From: Lentilactobacillus senioris DSM 24302 = JCM 17472
GTDB lineage: Bacteria > Bacillota > Bacilli > Lactobacillales > Lactobacillaceae
NCBI RefSeq assembly: GCF_001436555.1
Contig: NZ_AYZR01000009.1
Span: 124,001 to 188,000, forward strand
Direction of reading: 5' to 3'
Length of the DNA stretch: 64,000 bases
In this document: positions 53,119-62,081 of the stretch, piece by piece
How positions within the stretch are numbered: position 1 is the first letter of the stretch
Layout: each line of letters opens with the position of its first letter
Notes under the pieces: model-generated
Database searches by the model: none
Seen by the model: only the letters and a program-made list of their open reading frames with translations
Told to the model about the DNA's origin: nothing
Program-made: the position numbers and the translations under genes

Positions 53119-53328
53119 TCACTTCAATAAGCCCCAAACTTGTTTATTAATTTCATCGGCCAGGACACGAGTGATTAGTTGGATCAATTGTTCAACCATA
53201 TAGCTGTTAGCGTCAAACTCAACTTCTCGTTGATTAATTTTAGTAATCAGCATTTCATTGGTCTCAATTTGAATATTATATTGTTTAAAAATAGTTACAA
53301 TGTCTTGTAACTTAGCTGCCGTCATCAT
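53119..53328 (-). CDS. Small protein of unknown function
   Basis: 69 residues, AAAGGGG upstream of the start at 53328. Sequence MMTAAKLQDIVTIFKQYNI then a predicted beta hairpin and helix (MVEQLIQLITRVLADEINKQV). No recognised motif. It lies between the cation ATPase and the divergent helicase gene and may be co-transcribed with the ATPase. Confidence 0.5.
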   Translation of the reverse strand: MMTAAKLQDIVTIFKQYNIQIETNEMLITKINQREVEFDANSYMVEQLIQLITRVLADEINKQVWGLLK

Positions 53329-53399
53329 TTTTAACTGTCCCCTTTTTTGGTATTTACTTTATAGTATAATAGATGCCTAACTAAAAAGGAGTCTTAATC

Positions 53400-55763
53400 A
53401 TGCTCAGTCAAATTGGCGTGAGACAACTCGTGGAATTTCTGTTTCGCAGTGGGGACCTCAACGTCGCCGCAGGTAGCGATAACAGTATGCAAGCGGGGGG
53501 TCGCATCCACCGTAAAATTCAAAAAAGTTGGCCAGCAACTTACCAAGCAGAAGTGGCCCTTAGCACCACCATTGATTACTACGACGATCAATACGTAATT
53601 AGTGGCCGAGCTGATGGCATCGATACTGCCACTGACATCCCGTTGATTGAAGAAATCAAAACTTCGGATGTTTTATTTGCGGAACTGCCGGTTGGTACCT
53701 TAAACCTTTACTGGGCTCAAGCCAAAGTTTACGCCTACATGTACCTAGCTGAACATCCAGCAACTGATATCACCCTCCAGTTGACCTACGTCCAAACCCC
53801 GAACGAAGTTACCACCGTTACCCAACAAAAACTAACTAACGAAGAAGTTCAACAGTTTTTTACTGAGTTAGTCACAGAATATCAAAAATGGTTAAAATTA
53901 CGCCGAGAGTTAAATACTAATCGAGTTCAAACCGCTCAAGCGCTTCAATTTCCATTTGATCATTATCGCAAAGGCCAACACGAACTAGCGGTTTCAACGT
54001 ATAAATCCATCTTGTTAGAAATTCCACTATTAGTTGAGGCTCCTACTGGAACCGGGAAAACCATCTCGACTTTATTTCCAGCAGTCAAAGCAATGGGTGA
54101 ACAACTAATTGCTCGGGTCTTTTATTTGACTGCCAAGCAAAGTACCAGACGGGTCGCCGAACAGGCGTTGACCTTAATGACTGAACGCGGATTAAATCTT
54201 AAAGCCATCACCTTAACCGCTAAGGATAAGATTGTCCTGCCAGAAGAGACAGACTTAGCCCCAGAAGATAATCCCTACATGGTCGGTTATTATGACCGCA
54301 TCCGGCCTGCCATCATGGACATTGTTGAACACGAAACTTTGATTACCCGGGAGATCGTTCAGCAATATGCTCGCAAGCATATGGTGGATCCATTTGAGTA
54401 TTCACTAGATGTAAGCCTGTTTTGTGACGTAATCACCTGTGACTACAACTACTTATTTGATCCGCAAGTGCATCTCCAACGTTTTTTCACGGTACCTGAT
54501 AAGAATAACTGTTTTCTAGTGGATGAAGCCCATAACCTAGTAAAACGATCTCGGCAAATGTACTCTGCTGAAATCACTTCAGCGCCCATTTGGCCCCTAA
54601 TCAATCAGTTAAATGAAGCTCCAGGTGACAACCAAGCGTTAGTCAAGGCCCTAAAAGCCTTCAAACGGGCATTTCGTAAGTATGGACGCAGTGCCCGCGA
54701 AAGCGACGAACACCGACTGTTTCAAACCGCCGACGTTCCTAATTTTAATAAAGCCGTTGCTAAGTTTATAGATGCTGTGGCTGATTGGTTGCCTAAGCAG
54801 GATGGTGAATCTGATTGGCAAACCTTATTAGATTATTATTTTAATTGCCGCCGCTATCAGTTAATCAGTACTTTTTACCAACCCGAAAAATACCAGACTC
54901 AGGTAAGTTATGTAGACAAACAGTACCGTTTTCGCCAAATCTGTTTAGATCCAAGTGAACAAATTGCAGACAGCTTAGCGCTGGGGCGCAGTGCGATCTT
55001 GTTTTCTGCTACGTTAAGTCCCCTTACGTACTATCAACGCCTCTTTGGCCTTGCCGACCACAGCGGAGTACAAGCATTACCCTCTCCGTTTGATAGTCAA
55101 CGCCAACGAGTAATTATCGCTAGTCAAATTCAAACCACATATAAAAACCGACCTAACAGTATCCCCCAAATTTGTGACACCATTAATACCATGGTTCAGG
55201 CTAAACCCGGAAACTATTTAATCTTTTTCCCCTCGTTTAAATACCTAGACGAAGTGGCCACTGCTTTTGCCAACCAATTTCCTCACTTACAACTGATTCG
55301 GCAAACTCCCGCTATGAGTGATGATCAACGCCAAGCTTTTTTGGACGCTTTTAGCGACACGAAAACACCCAAAGTCGGTTTTGCGTTATTAGGGGGGCTG
55401 TTTTCAGAAGGAATTGATTTGCGAGGTACCCAATTAATTGGCGTCGGGATCGTTGGAGTGGGATTACCCCAACTAAACGCAGAAACGAATCTATTACGGG
55501 ATTATTTTGACGAACAAGTTGGCGACGGCTTTGCCTATGCCTACCAATTACCCGGTTTTAACAACGTGGCCCAGGCAGTTGGTCGCCTGATTCGTACTGA
55601 AACCGATGGCGGAATAGTAGTATTAATGGACCAACGGTTTAATACTCCTCGTTACCAACGATTATTTCCTAAGCATTGGTCTCAAATCAGTCGCACTATA
55701 AATAACAGCCAACTAGCTAACCAGCTAACAGATTTTTGGCGTGGTTTTACTAACAAAAAGTAA
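53400..55763 (+). CDS. Fusion of Cas4-like nuclease and XPD/DinG-family helicase, Fe-S cysteines absent
   Basis: 787 residues. The N-terminal part (about 1-165) has the PD-(D/E)xK layout: GGRIHRKI near 33-40, GRADGID 69-75 and EEIKTSD 84-90. The helicase core follows with Walker A APTGTGKT 214-221, DEAHNL 375-380 and later ILFSATLSPL and QAVGRLIRTETDGG. Homologues I remember carry four cysteines binding an Fe-S cluster between Walker A and DEAH. At the aligned places this protein has V279, L286, N291 and D330 with no gaps, so the cluster must be missing. It probably acts in DNA repair. TATAAT at 53365-53370 is the likely -10. Confidence 0.85.
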   Translation: MLSQIGVRQLVEFLFRSGDLNVAAGSDNSMQAGGRIHRKIQKSWPATYQAEVALSTTIDYYDDQYVISGRADGIDTATDIPLIEEIKTSDVLFAELPVGTLNLYWAQAKVYAYMYLAEHPATDITLQLTYVQTPNEVTTVTQQKLTNEEVQQFFTELVTEYQKWLKLRRELNTNRVQTAQALQFPFDHYRKGQHELAVSTYKSILLEIPLLVEAPTGTGKTISTLFPAVKAMGEQLIARVFYLTAKQSTRRVAEQALTLMTERGLNLKAITLTAKDKIVLPEETDLAPEDNPYMVGYYDRIRPAIMDIVEHETLITREIVQQYARKHMVDPFEYSLDVSLFCDVITCDYNYLFDPQVHLQRFFTVPDKNNCFLVDEAHNLVKRSRQMYSAEITSAPIWPLINQLNEAPGDNQALVKALKAFKRAFRKYGRSARESDEHRLFQTADVPNFNKAVAKFIDAVADWLPKQDGESDWQTLLDYYFNCRRYQLISTFYQPEKYQTQVSYVDKQYRFRQICLDPSEQIADSLALGRSAILFSATLSPLTYYQRLFGLADHSGVQALPSPFDSQRQRVIIASQIQTTYKNRPNSIPQICDTINTMVQAKPGNYLIFFPSFKYLDEVATAFANQFPHLQLIRQTPAMSDDQRQAFLDAFSDTKTPKVGFALLGGLFSEGIDLRGTQLIGVGIVGVGLPQLNAETNLLRDYFDEQVGDGFAYAYQLPGFNNVAQAVGRLIRTETDGGIVVLMDQRFNTPRYQRLFPKHWSQISRTINNSQLANQLTDFWRGFTNKK

Positions 55764-55774
55764 TATAATAAAAA

Positions 55775-55803
55775 TAACCAGAAAGGTTTCGGCCTTTCTG
55801 GTT
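55775..55803. terminator. Hairpin between convergent helicase and lactonase genes
   Basis: A perfect AACCAGAAAGG / CCTTTCTGGTT stem with loop TTTCGG. The T-rich stretch is modest on both strands, so termination may be partial. Confidence 0.7.
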
Positions 55804-55814
55804 ACTTAATTAAT

Positions 55815-56858
55815 TTATTTTCTAGGAGCGACACAAATACCTTCTGGGACCGCAAAGTCCTTTTGAATCAAGGTTAACTTACCAGTTTGAGCATCTCGTT
55901 CAAACAAGCTGGCATTACCACTATTTTGATGAGGAACGATTACGAAGCGTTCGTCGCTATTAAAATTGAAGTCTCTAGGAAAATCTCCTTCAGTAGCAAT
56001 TCGTTGTACCAAAGTAACCATTCCGTCCTCAGCAGTTTCAAAAACAGCAATGGTGTTGTTGCCCCGATTAGAGACGTAAACAAACCGACCATCACTAGAC
56101 ATACGAACTGCAGCGGCGCCATTATGAGCAGTCCAATCATCAGGAATAGTGGAGATAATTTGCTTAACGGCAAAGGTAGCGGCTTCTTCGTTGTATTCTA
56201 ATACCGCCAGGTTGCTACTTAATTCACCAACTAAGTAGGCTACACCCTTTTGGTTGTCAAAAGTAATATGACGAGGACCAAAGCCACTTTCCATTTCAAA
56301 TTCGGAAACTAAGGTCAACTTGCCATCGTCGGTGATGTCGTACAGGAACAATTTGTCGATTCCCAAATCAACTACCACTAACCGGCCGTCAGGAGTAACG
56401 TTGGCAAAGTGAGGATGGGGGCCATCTGCTTGTTCTGGGCGAGGACCAACCATTCCCTGATCAGTTTTACGATCGGTTAATTCTAAGCTTCCATCAGCTA
56501 AAATGCGATAGACACTAACCGTTCCCAAGTGGTAATTGGCAGTGTAAACCAACTGCCGTGGTTCATCAATCGCTAAGTAAGCCGGATTAGCACCAGGATC
56601 TAATTGTAGGTCAACCTGGTTAGCCGGAATTTGATCGTCTAAAACCAACACTCCTCCTTGAGCTTCATCGTTAGGCCCTAAGACTTTATCAACCGAATAG
56701 ATTCGGTGAGCGTCAGACTCAGCCAAATAAGTTGGATTAGTCGCTTCAGCAACCAGTTGCAAATTTTGCAATTGCTTGGCTTGCGTATCTAGCTCCAGTT
56801 GGTAAATTCCTTTACTAATAGAATGGGTATATGTACCGATTAAAAATTTTTCAATCAA
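55815..56858 (-). CDS. Lactonase-family beta-propeller protein (6-phosphogluconolactonase-like)
   Basis: 347 residues forming repeated propeller blades. It opens FLIGTYTHSISKGIYQLELD, and later blades include GPRPEQADGPHPHFANVTPDGRLVVVDLG, MESGFGPRHITFD and SSDGRFVYVSNRGNNTIAVFE. This is the lactonase family (PF10282) containing YbhE/Pgl 6-phosphogluconolactonase, which would serve the oxidative pentose phosphate route. The start is TTG with GGAGG nine bases upstream. Some members of the family have other lactone substrates. Confidence 0.88.
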   Translation of the reverse strand: MIEKFLIGTYTHSISKGIYQLELDTQAKQLQNLQLVAEATNPTYLAESDAHRIYSVDKVLGPNDEAQGGVLVLDDQIPANQVDLQLDPGANPAYLAIDEPRQLVYTANYHLGTVSVYRILADGSLELTDRKTDQGMVGPRPEQADGPHPHFANVTPDGRLVVVDLGIDKLFLYDITDDGKLTLVSEFEMESGFGPRHITFDNQKGVAYLVGELSSNLAVLEYNEEAATFAVKQIISTIPDDWTAHNGAAAVRMSSDGRFVYVSNRGNNTIAVFETAEDGMVTLVQRIATEGDFPRDFNFNSDERFVIVPHQNSGNASLFERDAQTGKLTLIQKDFAVPEGICVAPRK

Positions 56859-56950
56859 AACTATTCGCCTCCATTGCTAATTAACAACTTCATTATGCCA
56901 CAGCTGAAACGAAAACGATACCAAAAATACTCAGCTGAGAAAGGATTCCT

Positions 56951-57436
56951 ATGTCATCATTTGAACAACTCCATCCAGTATTAACCCCCCACTTTAAATT
57001 GGATTGGTTAACTAAATTTCCAGTCAAAGAAATTATTCACGAGTTCTCTCTTTCCCCAACCGCTCAAACAAACATTCAAATCCCCCAACAACCTTTAGAG
57101 GTAGTGGCGTTTGTTAATCATACTATGAGGCAAGTCATGGCTCAAAGAGAGCTAACCTGGGGATTTTCTACTCTAGCTGCCCCTACCTTTTTAGGTTTTA
57201 TCAGTATCCAAAATCCTCACGAAGAAGTTACTAACATTTCATTTTGGTATACTGATATTTCTACCGCTGCTTTCAGCGAAGTTTTCAACAGAACCGTTAC
57301 CTTTATCACCGACCATTTTGAATCCAAAATTATCCAGGTCCAGTTAAATACCGTTAACTCAGAATTAAGCACTTTATTTACTCAAGCAGGCTTCACTACG
57401 GTTAATGAGTTAACTTGGCAGCTTAAGTTAACTTAA
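56951..57436 (+). CDS. Degenerate GNAT-like (RimJ/RimL) acetyltransferase-fold protein
   Basis: 161 residues. The order of segments resembles RimJ/RimL-type GNAT proteins: WGFSTLAAPTFLGFISI, NISFWYTD, a helix AFSEVFNRTVTFITDHFE, IIQVQLNTVNSELSTLFTQAGF and a final NELTWQLKL strand. The pyrophosphate-binding R/Q-x-x-G-x-G/A loop is not recognisable, so catalysis is doubtful. The substrate is unknown. It lies just upstream of the PerR-like gene with its own start (AAAGGA). The two are separated by a promoter. Confidence 0.55.
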   Translation: MSSFEQLHPVLTPHFKLDWLTKFPVKEIIHEFSLSPTAQTNIQIPQQPLEVVAFVNHTMRQVMAQRELTWGFSTLAAPTFLGFISIQNPHEEVTNISFWYTDISTAAFSEVFNRTVTFITDHFESKIIQVQLNTVNSELSTLFTQAGFTTVNELTWQLKLT

Positions 57437-57440
57437 ACAT

Positions 57441-57477
57441 TTGCGTAATAATTTTAAAAAGACTAGAATGATTCTAA
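57441..57477 (+). promoter_or_regulatory. Promoter with PerR-box-like operator
   Basis: TTGCGT (57441-57446), 17-base spacer and TAGAAT (57464-57469) form the promoter. The -10 is the left arm of a perfect 13-bp palindrome TAGAATGATTCTA (57464-57476), which resembles PerR-type 7-1-7 operators. A repressor bound there would block its own gene. Confidence 0.6.
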
Positions 57478-57514
57478 TCAAGCTCGACTATTTTTGAAAG
57501 GAGGCTTCCGCCTA

Positions 57515-58003
57515 ATGACCGAGGAATCTGCTGCTCACACCCTAGCCGCCGTAATTACCAAGTTAAAATCTCGTAATATTCGAATTACCCCACAGCGAGA
57601 AGTCATTTTAAACTACCTAATCACTCACCATAATCATCCAGACGTAGAAACTATCTATCAAGGAATCGCAGATCAACTACCTAACCTAAGTGTCGCTACA
57701 GTTTATAACACTTTAAAATTGTTTATCGATAACGATATCGTTATTGAGCTGCCTAGCACTGATAAGGACGGTAGCCTTCACTATGACTTTTTTGGGGTTC
57801 CCCACTTTCACTCTATCTGTGAAAATTGTGGTAAGATTACCGATGTTTTTGCTGATGAATATGCTAGTATCAGTAAACAAGTCACTCAACTCACCAATCA
57901 GCAAACTGGTTATCTAGTTACCAGTAGTCATTTAGAAGTCTACGGATTATGCCCAGAATGTCAGCAAAAGCTCAATTCTGAAAATTTAGCTACAACTAAT
58001 TAG
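57515..58003 (+). CDS. perR: Fur-family peroxide-type repressor, PerR-like
   Basis: 162 residues from the ATG at 57515. GAAAGGAGG lies upstream, and an in-frame TTG before it is not needed. The winged helix covers about 1-85 (RITPQREVILNYL, recognition ATVYNTLKLF). The metal sites match PerR rather than Fur: H41 in HHNHPD, H97 and H99 in PHFHSICENC, and D110 in GKITDVF, where Fur has glutamate. Structural zinc is held by C102/C105 and C146/C149. PerR senses peroxide by iron-dependent histidine oxidation and represses antioxidant genes. The operator-like palindrome at its promoter suggests autoregulation. Confidence 0.8.
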   Translation: MTEESAAHTLAAVITKLKSRNIRITPQREVILNYLITHHNHPDVETIYQGIADQLPNLSVATVYNTLKLFIDNDIVIELPSTDKDGSLHYDFFGVPHFHSICENCGKITDVFADEYASISKQVTQLTNQQTGYLVTSSHLEVYGLCPECQQKLNSENLATTN

Positions 58004-58065
58004 CCGGATTATAGAAATGTTGCAATCTGTTATCAACATTTAACATGTTTGACACCTTAGCTAAT

Positions 58066-58109
58066 AAACCCACTAATGGCGCCGTTTTAGCACTGTTAGT
58101 GGGTTTTTT
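58066..58109 (+). terminator. Terminator of the PerR-like gene
   Basis: AAACCCACTAA pairs with TTAGTGGGTTT around 18 bases, followed by TTTTTT. Confidence 0.85.
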
Positions 58110-58216
58110 ACGGCTTGTTTTTCATTGCTAAATTGCGTAATATATCTTGCGTTAGAGGTATTTAAAAAACGACTAAAATTTATCATTTTAAAAGACATTT
58201 CTGGAGGAAACATCTA

Positions 58217-59464
58217 TTGAAAAAAGGGAGAATCATTACTAGTTTAGCTGCTTTAGGTTTTGCTACCGTTGCTATGTTCGGCTTCGGTCAAACAGCCAAT
58301 GCTAGTTCTAGTGCCGTTAATAACTACATTAAAAGTCACAACATTTCACACGCTAAGGTAACTTCATCAGTGTGGAGTGGCTTTCCTAAGAATAAATATC
58401 GTCACGGCAAGGGGAAGCCTGAAGGTGTTGTAGTTCATGAAACTGCTAATAATAGTTCCACTTTGTTTAACGAAGTGGCTTTCATGAAACGAAATTACCA
58501 AAACGCATTCGTACACACATTTGTTGACGCTAGTCGCATCGTTAACATTGCCAACACCAACTATCTCTCATGGGGAGCCGGTTATCCAGCCAATGCCCGC
58601 TACGTTCAATTTGAACAAGTCCGGGTTCATTCTAAGAGTGCTTTTGCCCATGAAGTTGCCAACGCTGCTTATTACACAGCCTATATTTTAGACAAATATA
58701 ACTTAAAGCCTAATGATGCTGCTTATGATGGTAAAGGTACTGTCTGGGCTCACTATTCAGTAGCCAAATTCTTAGGCGGCTCAAATCATAGTGATCCAGT
58801 TGAATACTATTCAGCTACCGGTAAAAAATATTTCGGTGCTAAATACACCATGGCGCAATTCTATACTTTAGTAAAAGAATATTATAATGATATCCACAGC
58901 ACTAGTGGTTCCATTAACGCTAACTCTAAGAAAAATGTTAAATATGCTAAAGTTAGTTATTCTGCCGGTTCTGGCAACGAAATTGCTAAATTAAGTAGCA
59001 AAAAGTCTAGCTACGTCCTTTATAACCATGTTAAAAACAGTCAAGCTAATGTGAAGAGTTACAAGTGGCCTAAAAATGCTAAAACCAACACCAAGGTTTA
59101 TGTAGATGCTGTCGGTAAGAAGTCTACTACTACTTGGTACCGAATTCGCTTCTCAGCTAGCACCAAGGCTAAACGTTACTGGGTATACAGTGGCGCTTTG
59201 AAGTTTGCCAATGTAAACTACACCGACTCAACTGCTAGAGTAACTGTTAAGTCTGGAATTAATGATAGTACTAGAAATCACGTCTTCAATTCCAGCTACC
59301 TATCCAAAAAAGTTACTAAATTAAGTAACATCGCCGGTCAAACTTTTAATGCCGATAAATTGGCTTCTATGACCGATCTAAATGGTAAGACAAAGAATTA
59401 CTACCGAATTAACGTTAACGGTAAGAGTCAATGGATCTACGCTAACCACGTAACCGTTGAATAA
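58217..59464 (+). CDS. Secreted N-acetylmuramoyl-L-alanine amidase with GW/SH3-type modules
   Basis: 415 residues from a TTG start with GGAGG nine bases upstream. The signal peptide ends at about ANA|S 29-30. The Amidase_2 domain occupies roughly 40-220: zinc ligands in VVHETANN (near 73-80), FVHTFVD and the C-terminal GSNHSDP. Two related C-terminal wall-binding modules follow, about 245-335 (VSYSAGSGNEI to YWVYSGALKF) and 335-415 (DSTARVTV to QWIYANHVTV). These lysine/tyrosine-rich repeats resemble those at the front of the DacA-type protein. Role: peptidoglycan hydrolysis in turnover or separation. The family also includes autolysins and bacteriocins. Confidence 0.88.
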   Translation: MKKGRIITSLAALGFATVAMFGFGQTANASSSAVNNYIKSHNISHAKVTSSVWSGFPKNKYRHGKGKPEGVVVHETANNSSTLFNEVAFMKRNYQNAFVHTFVDASRIVNIANTNYLSWGAGYPANARYVQFEQVRVHSKSAFAHEVANAAYYTAYILDKYNLKPNDAAYDGKGTVWAHYSVAKFLGGSNHSDPVEYYSATGKKYFGAKYTMAQFYTLVKEYYNDIHSTSGSINANSKKNVKYAKVSYSAGSGNEIAKLSSKKSSYVLYNHVKNSQANVKSYKWPKNAKTNTKVYVDAVGKKSTTTWYRIRFSASTKAKRYWVYSGALKFANVNYTDSTARVTVKSGINDSTRNHVFNSSYLSKKVTKLSNIAGQTFNADKLASMTDLNGKTKNYYRINVNGKSQWIYANHVTVE

Positions 59465-59465
59465 T

Positions 59466-59506
59466 AAAAAGGATTGAAACGAGAAATCATTTCAATCCTT
59501 TTTTTG
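59466..59506. terminator. Bidirectional terminator
   Basis: AAAAAGGATTGAAA with its complement around an 11-base loop, T7 on one side. It overlaps the end of the minus-strand YibE/F gene. Confidence 0.88.
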
Positions 59507-60262
59507 TTTAGTAACTACACTACTCCAATGCCTACTCATCAAATGGGCAGTAATTGGAATGGTTAAAATTACCCCTAATACTGCAATTAAAATAGCCATT
59601 AATTCTGTTGCAAATACTTTATCGTTAATAATTTCTCCTAGCGAATAATCTAATCCGGTTAACCAGATGAATAGTGCTAAAGAACTACCAAAGAAACCGA
59701 AAAATAGAGTATTCAATGCCGTTCCAATAATTTGGTGACCGATTTGAATACCGTCCTTAGTTAAGTCAATAGCACTAATTTGTGGATGTTGACTGGTAAT
59801 TTCATCTAATCCAGAAGCAATTGCAATCGCAGCCTCGCTAATAGCTCCCAGCGAGCTTAACAACGTAGTCACCATAGCTATCTGGGTAAAATTAATTCCA
59901 ATTAAGGTGGTTAACCCCTCTAGTTCCTCACTATCTTCTAGGCCAAATCCACCGACGGCAGCCCAATTACTAGTAATCACTATTACCACTATCAAAATGA
60001 CCATAACGATTAAAGAAGACCAAAATGCCATCATTGATGCTGTATCACTAGCACTACTCCAAAAAATAGTAATGGCTAATAAGACCACGCTAGCAACGAT
60101 TCCCACTGCTAACGGATTAAATTGAAACGAAATTAAAACAATGCTAAAAAATAATATTCCAAAATTAACTAACAAACTTAAAAAGCTGCTAATCCCTTGC
60201 TTACCTCCTACTGCAAGCATTAAAACCAATAACAGCAACCATAATCCGGTTATCGTTCCCAT
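59492..60262 (-). CDS. YibE/F-family membrane protein, short partner
   Basis: 256 residues, about seven hydrophobic segments. The family wording SSLGAISEAAIAIASGLDEITSQHPQISAIDLTKDGIQIGHQIIGTALNTLFFGFFG is clear. The YibE/F family is conserved in Gram-positives, with unknown transport function. It overlaps its longer partner by 13 bases (start of this gene inside the end of the other), so they are co-expressed and may form a complex. Confidence 0.85.
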   Translation of the reverse strand: MGTITGLWLLLLVLMLAVGGKQGISSFLSLLVNFGILFFSIVLISFQFNPLAVGIVASVVLLAITIFWSSASDTASMMAFWSSLIVMVILIVVIVITSNWAAVGGFGLEDSEELEGLTTLIGINFTQIAMVTTLLSSLGAISEAAIAIASGLDEITSQHPQISAIDLTKDGIQIGHQIIGTALNTLFFGFFGSSLALFIWLTGLDYSLGEIINDKVFATELMAILIAVLGVILTIPITAHLMSRHWSSVVTKQKKD

Positions 60263-61380
60263 TTTGATTGCTCCTTTCGATTTGGGGCTTTAATTCCCCA
60301 ACTAGCTAGTGTACTGGCCAACAACACCGTCAGGACAATTCCAATCGCACTAATTAAGCTCGACAACATCCCTAATGACATGTTCATTGAAAATGAATAG
60401 GCCCAGGTATTGCCGTTACACAAATAAATCAGCGTCATTGGTAACGTTTCCGCCATAAAAATAAAGAAAAGTACGTTAATTAAAGGTCCCATGATCGCCT
60501 GACCGATTTGGCGACCAGAATTAAATAATGCTCGCTTACTTAATTCTGGCCGTTCTTGCTTTAAAGCCACCAACGAAGCAATAATATCGGTAGCTACGTC
60601 CATTGCCGCTCCCAATACTCCGATAATTACCTCAGCTAAAAATAACGGCTTAGGTGGTTGGGTTACATACTCCATAGATTCATAATAAACTCCATGTGCT
60701 CCCGTTAAGGCAATTACTATTTCACTGAGTATAACCGCTAGGGCAGTGGCCCCCACTACCGCTAGCAAAGTAATCACCATTTGCCGGTTAATCCCAATTA
60801 CAAGCCCCAGAGTAATAACCGCAAAAATTACCGCTAGACTAACAAAAATTGGAAGCACCTGACCGCCATCTGTTTGTTTATTTAACTGTAGCGCTAAAAA
60901 GAAAAGTAGAGTATTAATTCCCATACTAACAATTGCGTTGATTCCACTTCCACCAAGGGTGACTAGTAAAGTAATCACAGCCAGGCATACTAGTAACCAA
61001 ATAACCTGATCTCGCTTACTTTCCTTAATAGTGGCTTTTAACTTGGGCTTGGTATGTAAAACCACAAAGACTTTTTGGCCGACGTGATAGCGTTGGTCTA
61101 AGGCCCGTGATTGAGAATAAGTATTTTCAATTGTTACTTTTTTGCCCTGCTGTACTCCATTAGTAATTTGCCCAGTAAGGATTTGTGTGCGTTGGGTATC
61201 CTGATTATTAAATTCATCGCTTACTTTTGAGGTATGGCCGTTAGTGACCCGTTTAATTTGGACGATTGGCTGAGAATATAAAAAGTCATCGTGCCCCACC
61301 AACCAAACACTAAACAATAACAGGGCCAAAATTAAGCCCCAATGGTACCACTTGATTCGCTTTATTCCTTTTGTTTGCAT
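60250..61380 (-). CDS. YibE/F-family membrane protein, long partner
   Basis: 376 residues. An N-terminal helix and an extracellular beta-rich domain (about 35-120, GQITNGVQQGKKVTIENTYSQSRALDQRYHVGQKVFVVL) precede about eight membrane segments. The family motif is GVLGAAMDVATDIIASL...GRQIGQAIMGPLINVLFFIF. Function unknown; probably a transporter or channel component. First gene of the pair. Confidence 0.86.
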   Translation of the reverse strand: MQTKGIKRIKWYHWGLILALLLFSVWLVGHDDFLYSQPIVQIKRVTNGHTSKVSDEFNNQDTQRTQILTGQITNGVQQGKKVTIENTYSQSRALDQRYHVGQKVFVVLHTKPKLKATIKESKRDQVIWLLVCLAVITLLVTLGGSGINAIVSMGINTLLFFLALQLNKQTDGGQVLPIFVSLAVIFAVITLGLVIGINRQMVITLLAVVGATALAVILSEIVIALTGAHGVYYESMEYVTQPPKPLFLAEVIIGVLGAAMDVATDIIASLVALKQERPELSKRALFNSGRQIGQAIMGPLINVLFFIFMAETLPMTLIYLCNGNTWAYSFSMNMSLGMLSSLISAIGIVLTVLLASTLASWGIKAPNRKEQSKWER

Positions 61381-61472
61381 GACTTGCCGGCTTCCGTTTC
61401 ATCTGAATTAATAGTCACCATTTTAGCACTTTCACTCGCTACCGAATCGCATTAGCTAAAACCTTAAGAAAC

Positions 61473-61498
61473 AAAAAAAGGCGGTGACCGCCTTTTTT
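61473..61498 (-). terminator. Terminator of the UspA gene, possibly bidirectional
   Basis: A nearly perfect palindrome AAAAAAGGCGGTGACCGCC with T6 on the other side. The minus-strand UspA gene ends 12 bases away. Confidence 0.85.
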
Positions 61499-61510
61499 CC
61501 ACTAATTAAT

Positions 61511-61939
61511 TTAATTTTCAACCACTAGTACGTTGGATTCAGAATGACGAACTACATACTCAGTTGTTGATCCTAAAAATGCTCTAGAAATTCCGCTCAT
61601 CCCTGATTTGCCCATCACGGTTAAATCTGTTTTCAACGTTACCGGCAACTTTTCAGCAATTTGAATTTTGGGAATCCCCACAACGTAGTGAGTTTCTACG
61701 GCTACACCGGCCACTTTAATTTCATCTTCAGCCTGTTGGAGGGTTTTATCAGCAGCTTTTTCAAATTGATCCATCACATCTTGTCCCAAGGTTACACCAT
61801 ACTGGATATAGCGTTGATCAGTAGCCACCATTACCACGTGCAATTTTGAATGGTGAATTTGAGCTAAAGCAATTGCTTCTTTGACAGCCTTTTCGGCATT
61901 TTCGCTACCATCGATCGGTACTAAAATATTCGCATACAT
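61511..61939 (-). CDS. Universal stress protein UspA family, second copy
   Basis: 142 residues from the ATG at 61939, which has GGAGGCGG upstream. A longer frame starts above the ribosome site. A Usp domain: YANILVPIDGSENAEKAVKEAI at the start and the ATP-loop GKSGMSGISRAFLGSTTEYVVRHSESNVLVVE at the end. Cytoplasmic stress protein. Monocistronic. It is divergent from the lipoprotein gene. Confidence 0.9.
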   Translation of the reverse strand: MYANILVPIDGSENAEKAVKEAIALAQIHHSKLHVVMVATDQRYIQYGVTLGQDVMDQFEKAADKTLQQAEDEIKVAGVAVETHYVVGIPKIQIAEKLPVTLKTDLTVMGKSGMSGISRAFLGSTTEYVVRHSESNVLVVEN

Positions 61940-62081
61940 ATTTTCCGCCTCCATTCTAGTCTTTGGCACTATTTTAGCACCTTCTTTTCCAGAACGGAAT
62001 TTAAATGATTACGCTCTAACCCTTATTTTATGATAGTATAGATGGTATCTTTTAACTAAATTAATGGAGCAAGTGTATATT

